64,000 nt of DNA from Natrarchaeobaculum aegyptiacum (GCF_002156705.1 NZ_CP019893.1:2728001-2792000); one strand, 5' to 3'. Counted from the stretch's first letter, positions 41,599 through 50,065 are shown. Made by a program: numbers and translations. Notes: generated by a model from the sequence alone, not told the origin.

Positions 41599-42564
41599 TC
41601 ACGCGAGTGACTCGAGCAGCGAACACTTCCGACAGACCTCCCGCGTGGTCGTCGAGCCGCACTCGGCGCACTCGCGCAGGTCGGTGCTGTCCTCGCCGTC
41701 GCCGCCGTATCGATCTGCGGCGATACCCGCGAGTTCCTCGTAGCCCGAGAGGATCGAGTGACGGGTTCCGGGGTGGTTCTCCTCGAGTCGGTAGAGCAGT
41801 TGCTGGATCTCGCCGCGGTAGGCCTCGCTGGCGTGGGGGCACTCGGTGATGTGAGCGGGGAGGTCCTCGAGGTGGGCGTACAGCGCGACCTCTTTCTCCG
41901 GGACGTCTCGCAGGGGTTTCGCGCGCGGAACGAACGACTCCTGTTCGCTCCGTTCGGAGAGCGGGCCGAGGCTGGCGTCGAAGTGTTTGGCGACCTGTGC
42001 GACGTCGCCCTCGAGGAAGTTCATCAGCGCCGTCTGGGCCTCGTCGTCGAGATTGTGTCCGGTCAACAGGAGGTCGGCCTCGAGCTCGTCGGCGTGGCGC
42101 TCCAGCAGGTCGCGTCGGAAGACTCCACAGTAGGCACAGGCAGCCATGTTCTCGGGGTCGTCCTCGACGACGTCGTCCATCCGGATACCGAACTCCTCCT
42201 CGTAGCTGACGAGTTCGTGGCGGATCTCGAGGTCGGCGGCGAGTTCGACGCAGGCGTCGACGGATTCGTCACGGTAGCCCTCGATGCCCTCGTGGATCGT
42301 CAGTCCGACGAGTTCGATGCGGGGGTCCTCGGCGAACGTATCGTGGAGGATCTTGGTGAGGACGACGCTGTCTTTGCCACCCGAGAGGCCGATCACCCAG
42401 GTCAGTGGCTCTTCCGGCGTCGCCGCCCGCGAGACGAGGTCGTCGCGACGAACTCGGCGGCGAACCCGCTTTTCGACGGACTCGAGGAAGTGACTCTCAC
42501 AGAGGTGGGCCCCCGAGTAGGCCGCGTGCATGATCGCGTCCCCGTCACAGCGGTTACACTCCAT
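41599..42564 (-). CDS. ncsA: tRNA 2-thiolation protein NcsA (Ncs6/CTU1 family)
   Basis: 321 residues. PP-loop ATPase motif LSGGKDS (residues 60-66); N-terminal zinc cysteines C3 and C6 with C22/H25; the middle CAYCGVFRRD pair; and a C-terminal CAECG and CRKC zinc ribbon. NcsA adenylates U34 of tRNA Lys/Glu/Gln and exchanges it for sulphur delivered by the ubiquitin-like SAMP2 in haloarchaea. TGHNLDDEAQTALMNFL is the family's conserved tract. The start MECNRCDGDAIM is fixed by the zinc ligands. It is divergent from the hydratase gene at 42702. Confidence 0.93.
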   Translation of the reverse strand: MECNRCDGDAIMHAAYSGAHLCESHFLESVEKRVRRRVRRDDLVSRAATPEEPLTWVIGLSGGKDSVVLTKILHDTFAEDPRIELVGLTIHEGIEGYRDESVDACVELAADLEIRHELVSYEEEFGIRMDDVVEDDPENMAACAYCGVFRRDLLERHADELEADLLLTGHNLDDEAQTALMNFLEGDVAQVAKHFDASLGPLSERSEQESFVPRAKPLRDVPEKEVALYAHLEDLPAHITECPHASEAYRGEIQQLLYRLEENHPGTRHSILSGYEELAGIAADRYGGDGEDSTDLRECAECGSTTTREVCRKCSLLESLA

Positions 42565-42701
42565 CGACGGACGGTTGTCGACGGTCGCCCATCACGGTTT
42601 CGCCTCCGTCTATCCGGTAACCGGACAACGCCGTTCGCCCCCGTGCTCGACCTACGATGCGAACCCGACGATATATCTGGCTCGCGATAATACACTGGCC
42701 A

Positions 42702-43496
42702 ATGGTATCTCTTGACAATGTCGAGTACGCCGTCGACGACGGGGTAGCCAGCATCGCGCTCGACCGTCCCGAGACGCTCAACGCGCTCGATGCTGCACTC
42801 CTCGCGGAACTCGAGGAGGCGATCGAACGCGCCGAGCAGACCGACGAGGTCAGGGTCGTCGTACTGGGTGGAAACGGACGGGCGTTCTCCTCGGGGTACG
42901 ACATCGGCGACGCCGAAGTCGACCGTTCGACAGACGAACGCATCCTCGACCAGCGAACCCACCTCGAGGCGATCTTCTCCGCTCGAGTCCCGGTCATCGC
43001 GGCGGTCGACGGTCCCGCGCTCGCTGGCGGATGTAACCTCGCGATCTGCTGTGATCTCACCGTCGCGACAGAGACGGCCGAGTTCGGCTATCCGGACATG
43101 CACTTCGGTGAACCACCGCCGAAGTTCGTCCTCCCGTTCGTCACGAACTCGCTGAAAGACGCCCGGGAACTGCTCTACACCGGGAAGATAGTCGACGCCA
43201 CCACTGCCTCGGAGATGGGGCTTGTCAACCGGGTCGTCTCCGATGGCCAGTTGGACGCAGCCATCGACGAGGAAGTCGACCACATCAAGAAGACACCGGG
43301 TACAGCCGTCACGATCGCGAAGGACATGATTAACGGCGTCCAGGAATCACAGGGGTTCAGACGGTACGGCCGCGTCGACGAGTACGTCGGTGCGCTCACG
43401 ATGGAGTCGTCGGCTGCACGGCAGTTCCGAGAGATCCGGGACGAAGAGGGGCTGCAGGCCGCCCTCGAGTGGGTTCACGAGAGTGACAAACCCTGA
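42702..43496 (+). CDS. Enoyl-CoA hydratase/isomerase family protein
   Basis: 264 residues, crotonase fold. Oxyanion-hole strands are GNGRAFSSGYDIGD near residue 63 and DGPALAGGCNLAICCDLTVA near 103; FGYPDMHFGEPPPKFVLPF follows. The insert after FGEPPPKF is unlike the typical hydratase ELGLxP, so substrate and exact reaction (hydratase, isomerase or cleavage) are open. TATA-like GATATATC lies about 25-32 bases upstream of ATG 42702. It converges with the alpha/beta hydrolase gene; no other fatty-acid gene is immediately adjacent. Confidence 0.87.
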   Translation: MVSLDNVEYAVDDGVASIALDRPETLNALDAALLAELEEAIERAEQTDEVRVVVLGGNGRAFSSGYDIGDAEVDRSTDERILDQRTHLEAIFSARVPVIAAVDGPALAGGCNLAICCDLTVATETAEFGYPDMHFGEPPPKFVLPFVTNSLKDARELLYTGKIVDATTASEMGLVNRVVSDGQLDAAIDEEVDHIKKTPGTAVTIAKDMINGVQESQGFRRYGRVDEYVGALTMESSAARQFREIRDEEGLQAALEWVHESDKP

Positions 43497-43525
43497 TCGG
43501 CCCCACGTCAGCGACTGTTTCCGGT

Positions 43526-44245
43526 TCAGGCGGGGACCCTGGCTCGTTCCTCGACGACCACTGCGCCCTCCTCGAGCGACTCGAGTAGCAGGTCCACGTA
43601 TCGATCGCGACCGGTAGAGGAGAACAGCTCGTGGCCGCCGTTATAGAGGACGACGTGTTCGGCGGGAACCCGTTCGCCGATGGGACGGTGATCGATCAAC
43701 GGATCCCGAAGCGAGCAGAAGACGACGGCGTCGTGGTCGATCGTCAGCAGACGCTGCTGGGCGTCGCGGGTCTCGCGGACGAACGTCGGAGAGACCCACT
43801 GCGGCTGGGTCGCCAGTTGATGGGCGGTCGCTTTCTGTCCGACGACGGTCTCGTCCCAGTCGCCGACCGGCAAGCAGGGGAACGTGGTTGGAATCTTCGA
43901 GACGGCCTCGAGTGCCGGCTCGAAAAACCGGTCGCCGTATCCCCAGAACGGACTCAGGTAGACGTGATTCTCGGCGCCGTCGAGCGCCTGACCGACGAGT
44001 GCGCCCGCGCTGTGTCCCAGTAGCTGGTAGCCCTCGAGGTCGGGGACGTACTCGGCGACGGGCTCGAGCCAGTCGGCTCTGAAGTCGGCGATGTTGGTGG
44101 GGAGTTCGAAGGCGTGAACCCGATAGTCGGCCTCGGTCAGCCGTCCGATGAGCCAGCTGACGTTCTCGTGGGTCCAGCGGTTGCCCCAGCCCATGACGAA
44201 GACGAGGTCCTCGTCGCCGTCCTCGTTGAAGATCCGGTGTCGCAT
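43526..44245 (-). CDS. Alpha/beta hydrolase
   Basis: 239 residues. The oxyanion strand is VFVMGWGNRWTHENVSW near residue 16, the nucleophile elbow is LLGHSAGALVG (GHSAG) and the histidine is in LYNGGHELF near the C-terminus; the acid is in SLRDPLIDHRPIGERV. It is a small serine hydrolase of the pip/lipase type, cytoplasmic. ATG 44245 (MRHRIFNEDG) was preferred to a start 27 codons upstream because a TATA box lies 22-31 bases before it and inside the longer frame. Substrate unknown. Confidence 0.85.
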   Translation of the reverse strand: MRHRIFNEDGDEDLVFVMGWGNRWTHENVSWLIGRLTEADYRVHAFELPTNIADFRADWLEPVAEYVPDLEGYQLLGHSAGALVGQALDGAENHVYLSPFWGYGDRFFEPALEAVSKIPTTFPCLPVGDWDETVVGQKATAHQLATQPQWVSPTFVRETRDAQQRLLTIDHDAVVFCSLRDPLIDHRPIGERVPAEHVVLYNGGHELFSSTGRDRYVDLLLESLEEGAVVVEERARVPA

Positions 44246-44266
44246 AGGTGACCGTTCACCGGGAAC

Positions 44267-44276
44267 GAATAAAAAG
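44267..44276 (-). promoter_or_regulatory. TATA box of the alpha/beta hydrolase gene
   Basis: CTTTTTATTC on the minus strand, 22-31 bases from ATG 44245; it fixes that start. Confidence 0.55.
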
Positions 44277-44338
44277 CTGCACGTTTGACAGGATTTGCGC
44301 CGGGAGCTGCCAAGCGGTGAACGCACACCGACTCACCA

Positions 44339-44354
44339 GGTGTTTGTAAACACC
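44339..44354. promoter_or_regulatory. Palindrome GGTGTTTGTAAACACC upstream of the hotdog gene
   Basis: Arms GGTGTTT and AAACACC around GT. It occupies the TATA-box position, 28-43 bases upstream of ATG 44382, so a protein bound here would directly compete with TBP. It could equally be the core promoter itself (TTTGTAAA). A regulator cannot be named. Confidence 0.45.
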
Positions 44355-44381
44355 TTTCGTCGGTCACGGCTGAATCCGGAT

Positions 44382-44855
44382 ATGCTCGAGGCAGTTCGGT
44401 CGCGGCTCTACCGGCTAGGTTTCAACCTCTTTCCGGCGTACCGGGGAACTGGCGGACGGGTGACCTACATCGCTCCCGACTGGAGCGAGGCCCGTGTCAA
44501 ACTTCCCCACAGCTGGCGGACGCGAAACGGGCTGGGGACGACCTTCGGCGGGAGCATGTACGGCGCGGTCGATCCGTTCTACGTGGTGATGCTGAGCAAG
44601 CGCCTCGGCGACGCGTTCGTCGTCTGGGACAAGGAAGCCGAGATCCGGTTCAAGCGGCCTGGTCGTGATACCCTCTACGCTCGGTTTACAGTGACCGACG
44701 CGGAACTCGAGGCGATCCGGACCGAACTCGCGACAGACGGCGTCGATTCCGTGGACCGTCACTACACGGTCGACCTCGTCGACGAGGAGGGGACGGTTCA
44801 CGCGACCGTCCGGAAGACGGTCTACGTGACGACTGATCGGTCGAAAGGGGCCTGA
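44382..44855 (+). CDS. Hotdog-fold protein, DUF4442 type (thioesterase-like)
   Basis: 157 residues. The phrase GLGTTFGGSMYGAVDPFYVVML is the DUF4442 core, related to YbgC/PaaI-like acyl-CoA thioesterases; RVTYIAPDWSEARVKLPHSW precedes it, and the C-terminal half has KEAEIRFKRPGRDTLYARF. It probably hydrolyses or binds an acyl-CoA. MLEAVRSRLYRLGFNLFPAY starts at ATG 44382; 29 extra upstream codons are open but cross the palindromic promoter. It ends in a strong hairpin at 44855-44884. Confidence 0.82.
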   Translation: MLEAVRSRLYRLGFNLFPAYRGTGGRVTYIAPDWSEARVKLPHSWRTRNGLGTTFGGSMYGAVDPFYVVMLSKRLGDAFVVWDKEAEIRFKRPGRDTLYARFTVTDAELEAIRTELATDGVDSVDRHYTVDLVDEEGTVHATVRKTVYVTTDRSKGA

Positions 44856-44884
44856 CGGACCGCGTCGTTCGACGGACGGTCCGT
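44855..44884 (+). terminator. Hairpin at the stop codon of the hotdog gene
   Basis: ACGGACCG (44855-44862) pairs with CGGTCCGT (44877-44884), and inside it CGTCG pairs with CGACG around TT. No long T-run follows, so it is not a classical intrinsic terminator; it may protect or process the 3' end. Confidence 0.35.
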
Positions 44885-45082
44885 ACGCGACGGTGGCAAT
44901 CGATCTGAGAATCCGTTTTCGACCGGAGTGACGGTTGTGGCCGTCCTCGTCGTGATCGTGGGTGCAAGAGCGATGGCCGGCAGTCCTCTCCATACACCAA
45001 CTCTCGCGATATCAATTTGCCCGTCGCGGTGAGATCGCCAACCGAGAAACCGTTTTGCGACTCGAGCCCAGAGTTTCTCCCG

Positions 45083-45760
45083 ATGAACGGCTTTCCGCGT
45101 GACGAGGCGGTCGACCGACTCGAACAACTCGTTGACACGGTCGAGAGCGAGCGCATGCCGGTTCCGATCCGGGAAGTATGGGCCGTCGGTGACGTCGCGC
45201 TCGGTCTGGACCCCGTCGACCGGCTGGACGTCTACCTGACGAAGGACATCCTGGTGCGCGACGACAGCGACTCGTCGGGTGACGACGGGGGCGGTCCACA
45301 CCAGCAGTTCCGGGAGTCCCACGGCGTCGGCGGCGTCGGCAAGTCGGTCCGTGCTGACTGGGCCAAGGAGTATCCCGAGTACCTGCGAGCCAACGCGAAC
45401 GGCCACGCGGCCCCCGAGAAGTGTCTGGCGGCCCACCTGCTCTCGGGCGACGAACCGATCCACCTCGAGGTGTGTAATGCCTCCTTCGAGGACAACGTCA
45501 CCCAGCGGCTGCGTGGGGCGAAACTGCGCGAGGACTACACGCAGTTGCTCGATCCACGCGGGGTGTGCCTCTGGGTCGACGGTACCCGGAGCGACGAGGC
45601 CTTCCGCAAGTTGCGGGAGAGCGAACTGGCGCTGCCGACGCTCTCGAGCGCCCTCGAGATGCTGGGGCTCGAGGCAGAGCAAGCGACGGTCGCGGCCAGG
45701 AAGGTTCACGCCTGGCGCGAGGAGCAGGAGGGAGCGACGGTTCGCGGAGACGTGGTTTGA
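45083..45760 (+). CDS. Conserved haloarchaeal protein (probably DUF7095)
   Basis: 225 residues. It starts MNGFPRDEAVDRLEQLVDTV and contains DVALGLDPVDRLDVYLTKDI, DWAKEYPEYLRANANGHAAP, HLEVCNASFEDNVTQRLRGA and a C-terminal helix ALEMLGLEAEQATVAARKVH. I recall this as DUF7095, found only in haloarchaea, function unknown. It has the look of a soluble alpha/beta protein. ATG 45083 was chosen over a start 22 codons upstream. It converges with the methyltransferase gene 60 bases away. Confidence 0.7.
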   Translation: MNGFPRDEAVDRLEQLVDTVESERMPVPIREVWAVGDVALGLDPVDRLDVYLTKDILVRDDSDSSGDDGGGPHQQFRESHGVGGVGKSVRADWAKEYPEYLRANANGHAAPEKCLAAHLLSGDEPIHLEVCNASFEDNVTQRLRGAKLREDYTQLLDPRGVCLWVDGTRSDEAFRKLRESELALPTLSSALEMLGLEAEQATVAARKVHAWREEQEGATVRGDVV

Positions 45761-45820
45761 GTCCGTCTCGAGTGAGACGAAGTCCGGGTTGGCGCTGTAA
45801 GTGGTGGTGTGGAGTCGGAA

Positions 45821-46618
45821 CTATGGGACACGAGCCACAGTCACGAAGAACGGAACGGTTTCTTCGCGCCTGTACGCGCGCGAAGCCATCTGGTCGATCA
45901 CGTCACGACCCATTTTGCGCCACTCCCGGCGCAGGTCGTCGTAGCCACCTTCTGTCAACTCGCCGGCGAGCATCGTCTCCCGGTCGTCGGCCAGCCCCGT
46001 ACCCAGCGCTTTCCGGCGGGCGGCCTCGAGTGCGGCGTCGCTGTAGGGGGGTTCGACCGTCCGGACGTGATCGTATCGGCGAGTCTCGAGAACCTCGAGT
46101 CCGGCCTCCTCGAACGCCTCGCGGGCGTCGGCTCCGAGTGCGACGTCGGTGTCGACGCCGTCGATGTAGGCCGACCGGGCACGTTTCTCGAGTCTGCCCT
46201 CCGCGTCGACGCTCGAGTCGACGTCGACGGCCGCGTTGTTGGGTTCGACGGCGGCGACGAGGTCGTTCGAGACGCGGGCGAATTCGACAGCGGCCGCGGC
46301 GGGTTCGGGCAGGTTGATCAGCAACGCCTGACAAACCACGAGGTCGACCGCGTCGTCGTGGAGGGGCAACTGGAACGCATCGCCCGCGACGACGGGGACC
46401 TGCTCGCGAGCGACCGACAGCAGGTCGGGGTCGGCGTCACAGCCGATCACCTCGCCGGCGCACTCCGCGTCGAGTACGCGACTCAACTCGCCGGTTCCAC
46501 AGCCCACGTCGAGAACTCGCTCGCGCGAGTCGAGAGCCAGCGGCTCGAGGGCCGCCCGGGAGTCGGCCCACATCCCCTCACGGGTGCGCTCGAGGTAGGA
46601 TTCGGAGAACGTCCGCAC
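45821..46618 (-). CDS. Class I SAM-dependent methyltransferase
   Basis: 265 residues. The SAM motif is VLDVGCGTGELSRVL (near residue 40), followed by EVIGCDADPDLL, VVAGDAFQLPLHDDAVDLVVCQALLINL and a C-terminal domain that includes WRKMGRDVIDQMASRAYRR. Substrate unknown. It starts with GTG at 46618, supported by a TATA box (TTTTTAGG, 23-30 bases upstream) and an in-frame stop just before. A deleted copy of its 5' end lies at 49919-50065, on the same strand. Confidence 0.87.
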   Translation of the reverse strand: MRTFSESYLERTREGMWADSRAALEPLALDSRERVLDVGCGTGELSRVLDAECAGEVIGCDADPDLLSVAREQVPVVAGDAFQLPLHDDAVDLVVCQALLINLPEPAAAAVEFARVSNDLVAAVEPNNAAVDVDSSVDAEGRLEKRARSAYIDGVDTDVALGADAREAFEEAGLEVLETRRYDHVRTVEPPYSDAALEAARRKALGTGLADDRETMLAGELTEGGYDDLRREWRKMGRDVIDQMASRAYRREETVPFFVTVARVP

Positions 46619-46697
46619 GCGCTTTCGTTACGGTTCAGCCCTAAAAACGGGGTCGATTCGATATCGACCGGGGCGATGGGGGGTGGCTTTCGCGACG

Positions 46698-47153
46698 CTA
46701 CTGCCTGCGTGCGTCGACGATCATCACTGGGACGGTGACGTTTCTGACGGTACGTTCGGCGACGCTTCCCAGCAGCACTCGCTGGACGCCGCTCCGACCG
46801 GCCGACCCCATCACGACGGCGTCGACGCCTTCGGACTCGACGTAGCTGTGTATCTGTCGATGTGGCTGGCCGGTCTGGATGGCTTCGACGACCTCGAGTT
46901 CGTCTGGAGCGCGTTCGGAGACCGTCTCGACTGCCTCCGCCGCCCGGTTCTGAAGTTCGGTCATCTCGTCGAGGTGTCCTTCCTTGATGCGCTGGACCTG
47001 TTCTGTTCCGAGACTCAGGTCGATGGCGTCGATGTCGACGACGTAGAGTGCGTGGAGTCGTGCGTCGTGTCGTCTGGCGAGATCGACACCGTGGGTGATC
47101 GCGTTTTCAGCGACGGCGCTTCCGTCGGTCGGGATGAGGACGTCGTCGTACAT
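46698..47153 (-). CDS. UspA-family universal stress protein
   Basis: 151 residues. Begins MYDDVLIPTDGSAVAENAI and ends with the ATP-binding motif GSAGRSGVQRVLLGSVAERTVR, the complete GxxGxRxxLGS type. Single-domain Usp proteins dimerise and bind ATP or related nucleotides. It starts two bases after the symporter stop, so it is the last gene of the DUF4212-symporter-Usp operon. In haloarchaea Usp genes are often found beside transporters and may gate them; that link is inference. Confidence 0.92.
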   Translation of the reverse strand: MYDDVLIPTDGSAVAENAITHGVDLARRHDARLHALYVVDIDAIDLSLGTEQVQRIKEGHLDEMTELQNRAAEAVETVSERAPDELEVVEAIQTGQPHRQIHSYVESEGVDAVVMGSAGRSGVQRVLLGSVAERTVRNVTVPVMIVDARRQ

Positions 47154-47155
47154 GG

Positions 47156-48808
47156 TCAGTCGTCAGCGGGGGTTCCGCCGTCAGTTGCAACGTCCTCTGC
47201 TGACTGGAGTTTCTCCATCGGCTCTGGGGAGTGACACTGCCGGACGAGTCGCTTTACGTCCTCCGGGGGGTCGTCGGTGAACTGCGAGACGACGATGATC
47301 GTCACCATGACCGCAGGGACCCCGACGAGCGACGACGACGTCGCGGGAACGATGGTCGCAAACGTCGGGAAGATGGCCTCACCGGAGAGTGCCCCCACGT
47401 ACTGGGGCAGGACCTCGTTGACGATCGAGCCAAAGCCGAAGAAGAGCCCGACCACCATACCGGCGATGGCCCCTTCGCGGGTGGCGTCTTCCCACCAGAG
47501 GCCGAGGAAGAACACCGGGAACAACACGGTACCGGCCAGCGCGAACGACATTCCGACGACCTCGGCGATCAGCGCGGGTGGGTTCAGAGCGAGGTAGGTG
47601 ACGATCGCACCGAGCACGAGTATCGTCGATCGGCCGACGATCAGCTGCTCGCGCTGGGTCGCATCCTCCTTGTAGAGATTCGTGTAGATGTCGTGTGCAG
47701 CAGCCGACGACGCCGAAATGAACAGACCGGCGGTTGTCGCCAGTCCAGCCGCGATCGCACCCGCTGCGACGATGCCGACGAGCCACTCGGGCAAGTTTGC
47801 GAGGTAGGCCGTCAGCACGACGAGCGTGTCGGATTCGGTGCCGGTCATCTCGGTGTACTCACCGACGTTGTCCTGATACAGCAGGGAGCCGAATGCCGCG
47901 TAGGCCGCGGTTCCGAGGAACAGAAGCAGGGTGAAGAACAGTCCCCAGACGGTTGCCCAGCGGGCGTTGCGCTCGTTATCTGCGGTGTAAAAGCGCACGA
48001 GGACGTGTGGAAGCCCGCAGGTACCCGCGATCAGGCTGACACAGAGTGCGATCCAGTGGTAGTAGGTTGCGTTGGCGAACGGCTCGGTATACTGGCGTTC
48101 GATCTCGGCCATCGCGGTCGCCTGGTTTCCGTACTCGACGAACGGCAGGACGGTCGACCAGCCCTGCGTCCAGCCGGTCGCGTAGAGGCCGAGCAGGAAC
48201 GCCGAGATGAGGATGACGTACTGCAACGCCATGTTCTTCGTCGCCCCCAGCATCCCCGAGAGGGCGACGTAGCCGATGGTGATGGCCATCAACAGGATAA
48301 CGCCGACCTCGTAGGAGACGCCGAAGATGTACTGGGCCATCAGCCCGAGGCCGTTCCCCTGTGCGATGATGTAGACGAACGCGATCAACAGGGTCGTCGA
48401 GGCAGCGAGCGCCCGGCCCAGGTCAGAGTAGTAGCGATCACCGACGAAGTCGGGGGCCGTGTACTTCCCGAACCGACGGAACTGCGCGGCCAGGAAGATG
48501 AGCAGGATGAAGTATCCCGTCGTCCAGCCGACGACGTACGCCAGCCCGAAGTATCCGAGTAGCGCGACCGTCGACGCGACACCGAGGTAGGCGGCGACAC
48601 TCATCCAGTTTGCCGCGATCGCCATCCCGTTTTCGACCGCGCCGATCGACCGGCCGGCGACCCACATCTCGTCGACCGCTGCCACACGGAAGAACCAGCC
48701 GACGCCCAGGAACACCGCCAGCATAGCGACGAGCGTCACCGCCGGAAAGAGCTTGAAACCGCCGTCGAAGAGGTCCGAAGCGACCTCGAGTGCGAACGGC
48801 TCGATCAC
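47156..48808 (-). CDS. Sodium:solute symporter, large subunit (ActP/VC_2705 type)
   Basis: 550 residues, about 13 membrane segments, LeuT-fold SSS family. Visible: FFRVAAVDEMWVAGRSIG, AIAANWMSVAAYLGVASTVA, GDRYYSDLGRALAASTTLL, AGTCGLPHVLVRFYT, and FISASSAAAHDIYTNL, all characteristic of acetate/pyruvate symporters. It is paired with a DUF4212 small subunit as in the VC_2705-type two-part symporters. The GTG start overlaps the upstream stop by four bases (GTGA). The substrate is likely a small carboxylate such as acetate, judged from relatives. Confidence 0.88.
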   Translation of the reverse strand: MIEPFALEVASDLFDGGFKLFPAVTLVAMLAVFLGVGWFFRVAAVDEMWVAGRSIGAVENGMAIAANWMSVAAYLGVASTVALLGYFGLAYVVGWTTGYFILLIFLAAQFRRFGKYTAPDFVGDRYYSDLGRALAASTTLLIAFVYIIAQGNGLGLMAQYIFGVSYEVGVILLMAITIGYVALSGMLGATKNMALQYVILISAFLLGLYATGWTQGWSTVLPFVEYGNQATAMAEIERQYTEPFANATYYHWIALCVSLIAGTCGLPHVLVRFYTADNERNARWATVWGLFFTLLLFLGTAAYAAFGSLLYQDNVGEYTEMTGTESDTLVVLTAYLANLPEWLVGIVAAGAIAAGLATTAGLFISASSAAAHDIYTNLYKEDATQREQLIVGRSTILVLGAIVTYLALNPPALIAEVVGMSFALAGTVLFPVFFLGLWWEDATREGAIAGMVVGLFFGFGSIVNEVLPQYVGALSGEAIFPTFATIVPATSSSLVGVPAVMVTIIVVSQFTDDPPEDVKRLVRQCHSPEPMEKLQSAEDVATDGGTPADD

Positions 48809-49224
48809 GCTTGCTCACCGCCATCCGCGGCGACGGTTTGCCCGGTGTCTCCTTTGACGTCGGTCGAGTGGTCGACGCCGTATCTCGTGTCGAGCACGTC
48901 TCGACGCCAGGCGTACAGTGCCGAGAGGAGCAAGGCACCGATCGGAGAGCCCAGCGCTGTCAGGAAGTAGTGAAGCTGGAATCCGAGGACGTAGGTGTTT
49001 GTCATCACCTCGGGAGCGACCGCCGTTGCGGTAACGGGACCGAAGGTAAACACCACCCACACTGCGAATAGCCCCCAGATAACCTTGAGATGGTCCCGCA
49101 TGAACGGCGTTGCGGGTTTGAACATGTGGATCTTCTCGTCGAGGTAGTCGACTTCGTTCGGTCCGCCGTCGGTTTCGATCCGGCCTGACTCGGTCGGTTG
49201 CTCGCCCGGTTTTTCATCGTCCAT
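48805..49224 (-). CDS. DUF4212 small subunit of the sodium:solute symporter
   Basis: 139 residues. An acidic N-terminus precedes FMRDHLKVIWGLFAVWVVFTFGPVTA and YVLGFQLHYFLTALGSPIGALLLSALYAWR, two membrane segments, the complete layout of DUF4212 partners of SSS symporters. Start ATG 49224 (MDDEKPGEQ) is favoured; an in-frame start 17 codons upstream adds a segment unlike the family. It overlaps the large-subunit start by four bases and so is co-translated. Confidence 0.9.
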   Translation of the reverse strand: MDDEKPGEQPTESGRIETDGGPNEVDYLDEKIHMFKPATPFMRDHLKVIWGLFAVWVVFTFGPVTATAVAPEVMTNTYVLGFQLHYFLTALGSPIGALLLSALYAWRRDVLDTRYGVDHSTDVKGDTGQTVAADGGEQA

Positions 49225-49654
49225 ACTACCGACCACCCACCGGATCAGTGGCGACAGCTGAGCCGCCACAGACATTCTTCGCCAGCCGTGTGGCGGTCAC
49301 GCTTGCCAACCCCCCACCAACAGTTATAAGATCAAGCATATCTACTCTACCGGAATCGCGCACGATTCGCATACAGACCACAGTAGATTTATCATGATAG
49401 ATAAGCGCTCCTGTTTCCTATTATTCGTTACAAACCGATGGCATGCTCGGGGGTGATGTTAGCTGTTCACACGTATACTCGAAAATAGTAATTTTTCCAC
49501 AATGACTCGTGGCAGTTACTATGTTTGAGACTCTCGCACAGACTCGAAAAATCACCATATATTTGACTGTTTTCAGCAGCACCACCGAAGCTATTCGACC
49601 ACGTTCCGTCCCACCAGAAAATTGATAGCTGGTCTCGACGAACTGGTAACTGCT
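49225..49654. other. 430-base gap upstream of the symporter operon
   Basis: AT-rich intergenic sequence with several TATA-like stretches and the 10-base palindrome TATCATGATA at 49390-49399. It is the shared upstream region of the minus-strand symporter operon and the plus-strand 40-residue gene at 49655. The minus-strand open frame that spans 49421-50011 has no protein-like content. Confidence 0.4.
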
Positions 49655-49777
49655 ATGAAACGACTGGCGCTGTTCGTGACTGTACTCGTCATCGTCGCTG
49701 CGATCGTGACCTACGTGCTTGGATCCTCGAGTGACCCCGGGGAGTCCGTAGATCCGATCGAGGTCGGCGAGAACTAA
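49655..49777 (+). CDS. 40-residue single-helix membrane protein
   Basis: MKRLALFVTVLVIVAAIVTY opens the protein, then VLGSSSDPGESVDPIEVGEN. A basic start, one 18-residue hydrophobic helix and an acidic exposed tail: a small membrane protein or an uncleaved signal anchor. The upstream region is AT-rich, and the frame keeps haloarchaeal codon use (GTC, GAC, GAG). No relative can be named with confidence. The tail wording DPGESVDPIEVGEN looks constrained, which argues for a real gene. Confidence 0.6.
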   Translation: MKRLALFVTVLVIVAAIVTYVLGSSSDPGESVDPIEVGEN

Positions 49778-49918
49778 CCCACCGTAACTACCGTCTGAAC
49801 TGGACCGGAGTATAGACAGATCGTTCACCCGCAAACGGGTCAGCTCGGTCACCCCTTTCAGTTCCGCAGTTCTCGCCCACCACGTTCGCTCCGAATCACG
49901 TCCGTGTTGCTGCTCGAG

Positions 49919-50065
49919 CGACGCTCGAGTCGACGTCGACGGCCCAGTTCGAGAACTCGCTCGCGCGAGTCGAGAGCCAGCGGCTCGAGGGCCGCCCGGG
50001 AGTCGGCCCACGCCCCCTCACGGGTGCGCTCGAGGGAAGATTCAGAGACCGTCCGGACGCTGAGC
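49919..50065 (-). pseudogene. Partial, internally deleted copy of the methyltransferase gene
   Basis: About 115 bases (49949-50062) match the first codons of the methyltransferase gene (46509-46618) at roughly nine in ten positions, encoding VRTVSESSLERTREGAWADS. Immediately after ERVLELG the sequence jumps to a segment matching 46207-46232 from the middle of the gene; about 275 bases, including the SAM motif, are missing. It cannot make an active enzyme. An open frame runs from an upstream ATG (50115) through it. Confidence 0.75.

Noticed and set aside
47231-48562. 443-codon plus-strand frame opposite the symporter
   Set aside because: Its composition is a mirror of the membrane gene on the other strand, with no recognisable domain.
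49421-50011. 196-codon minus-strand frame
   Set aside because: It is antisense to the 40-residue gene and runs through the methyltransferase fragment in a different frame; no protein-like content.
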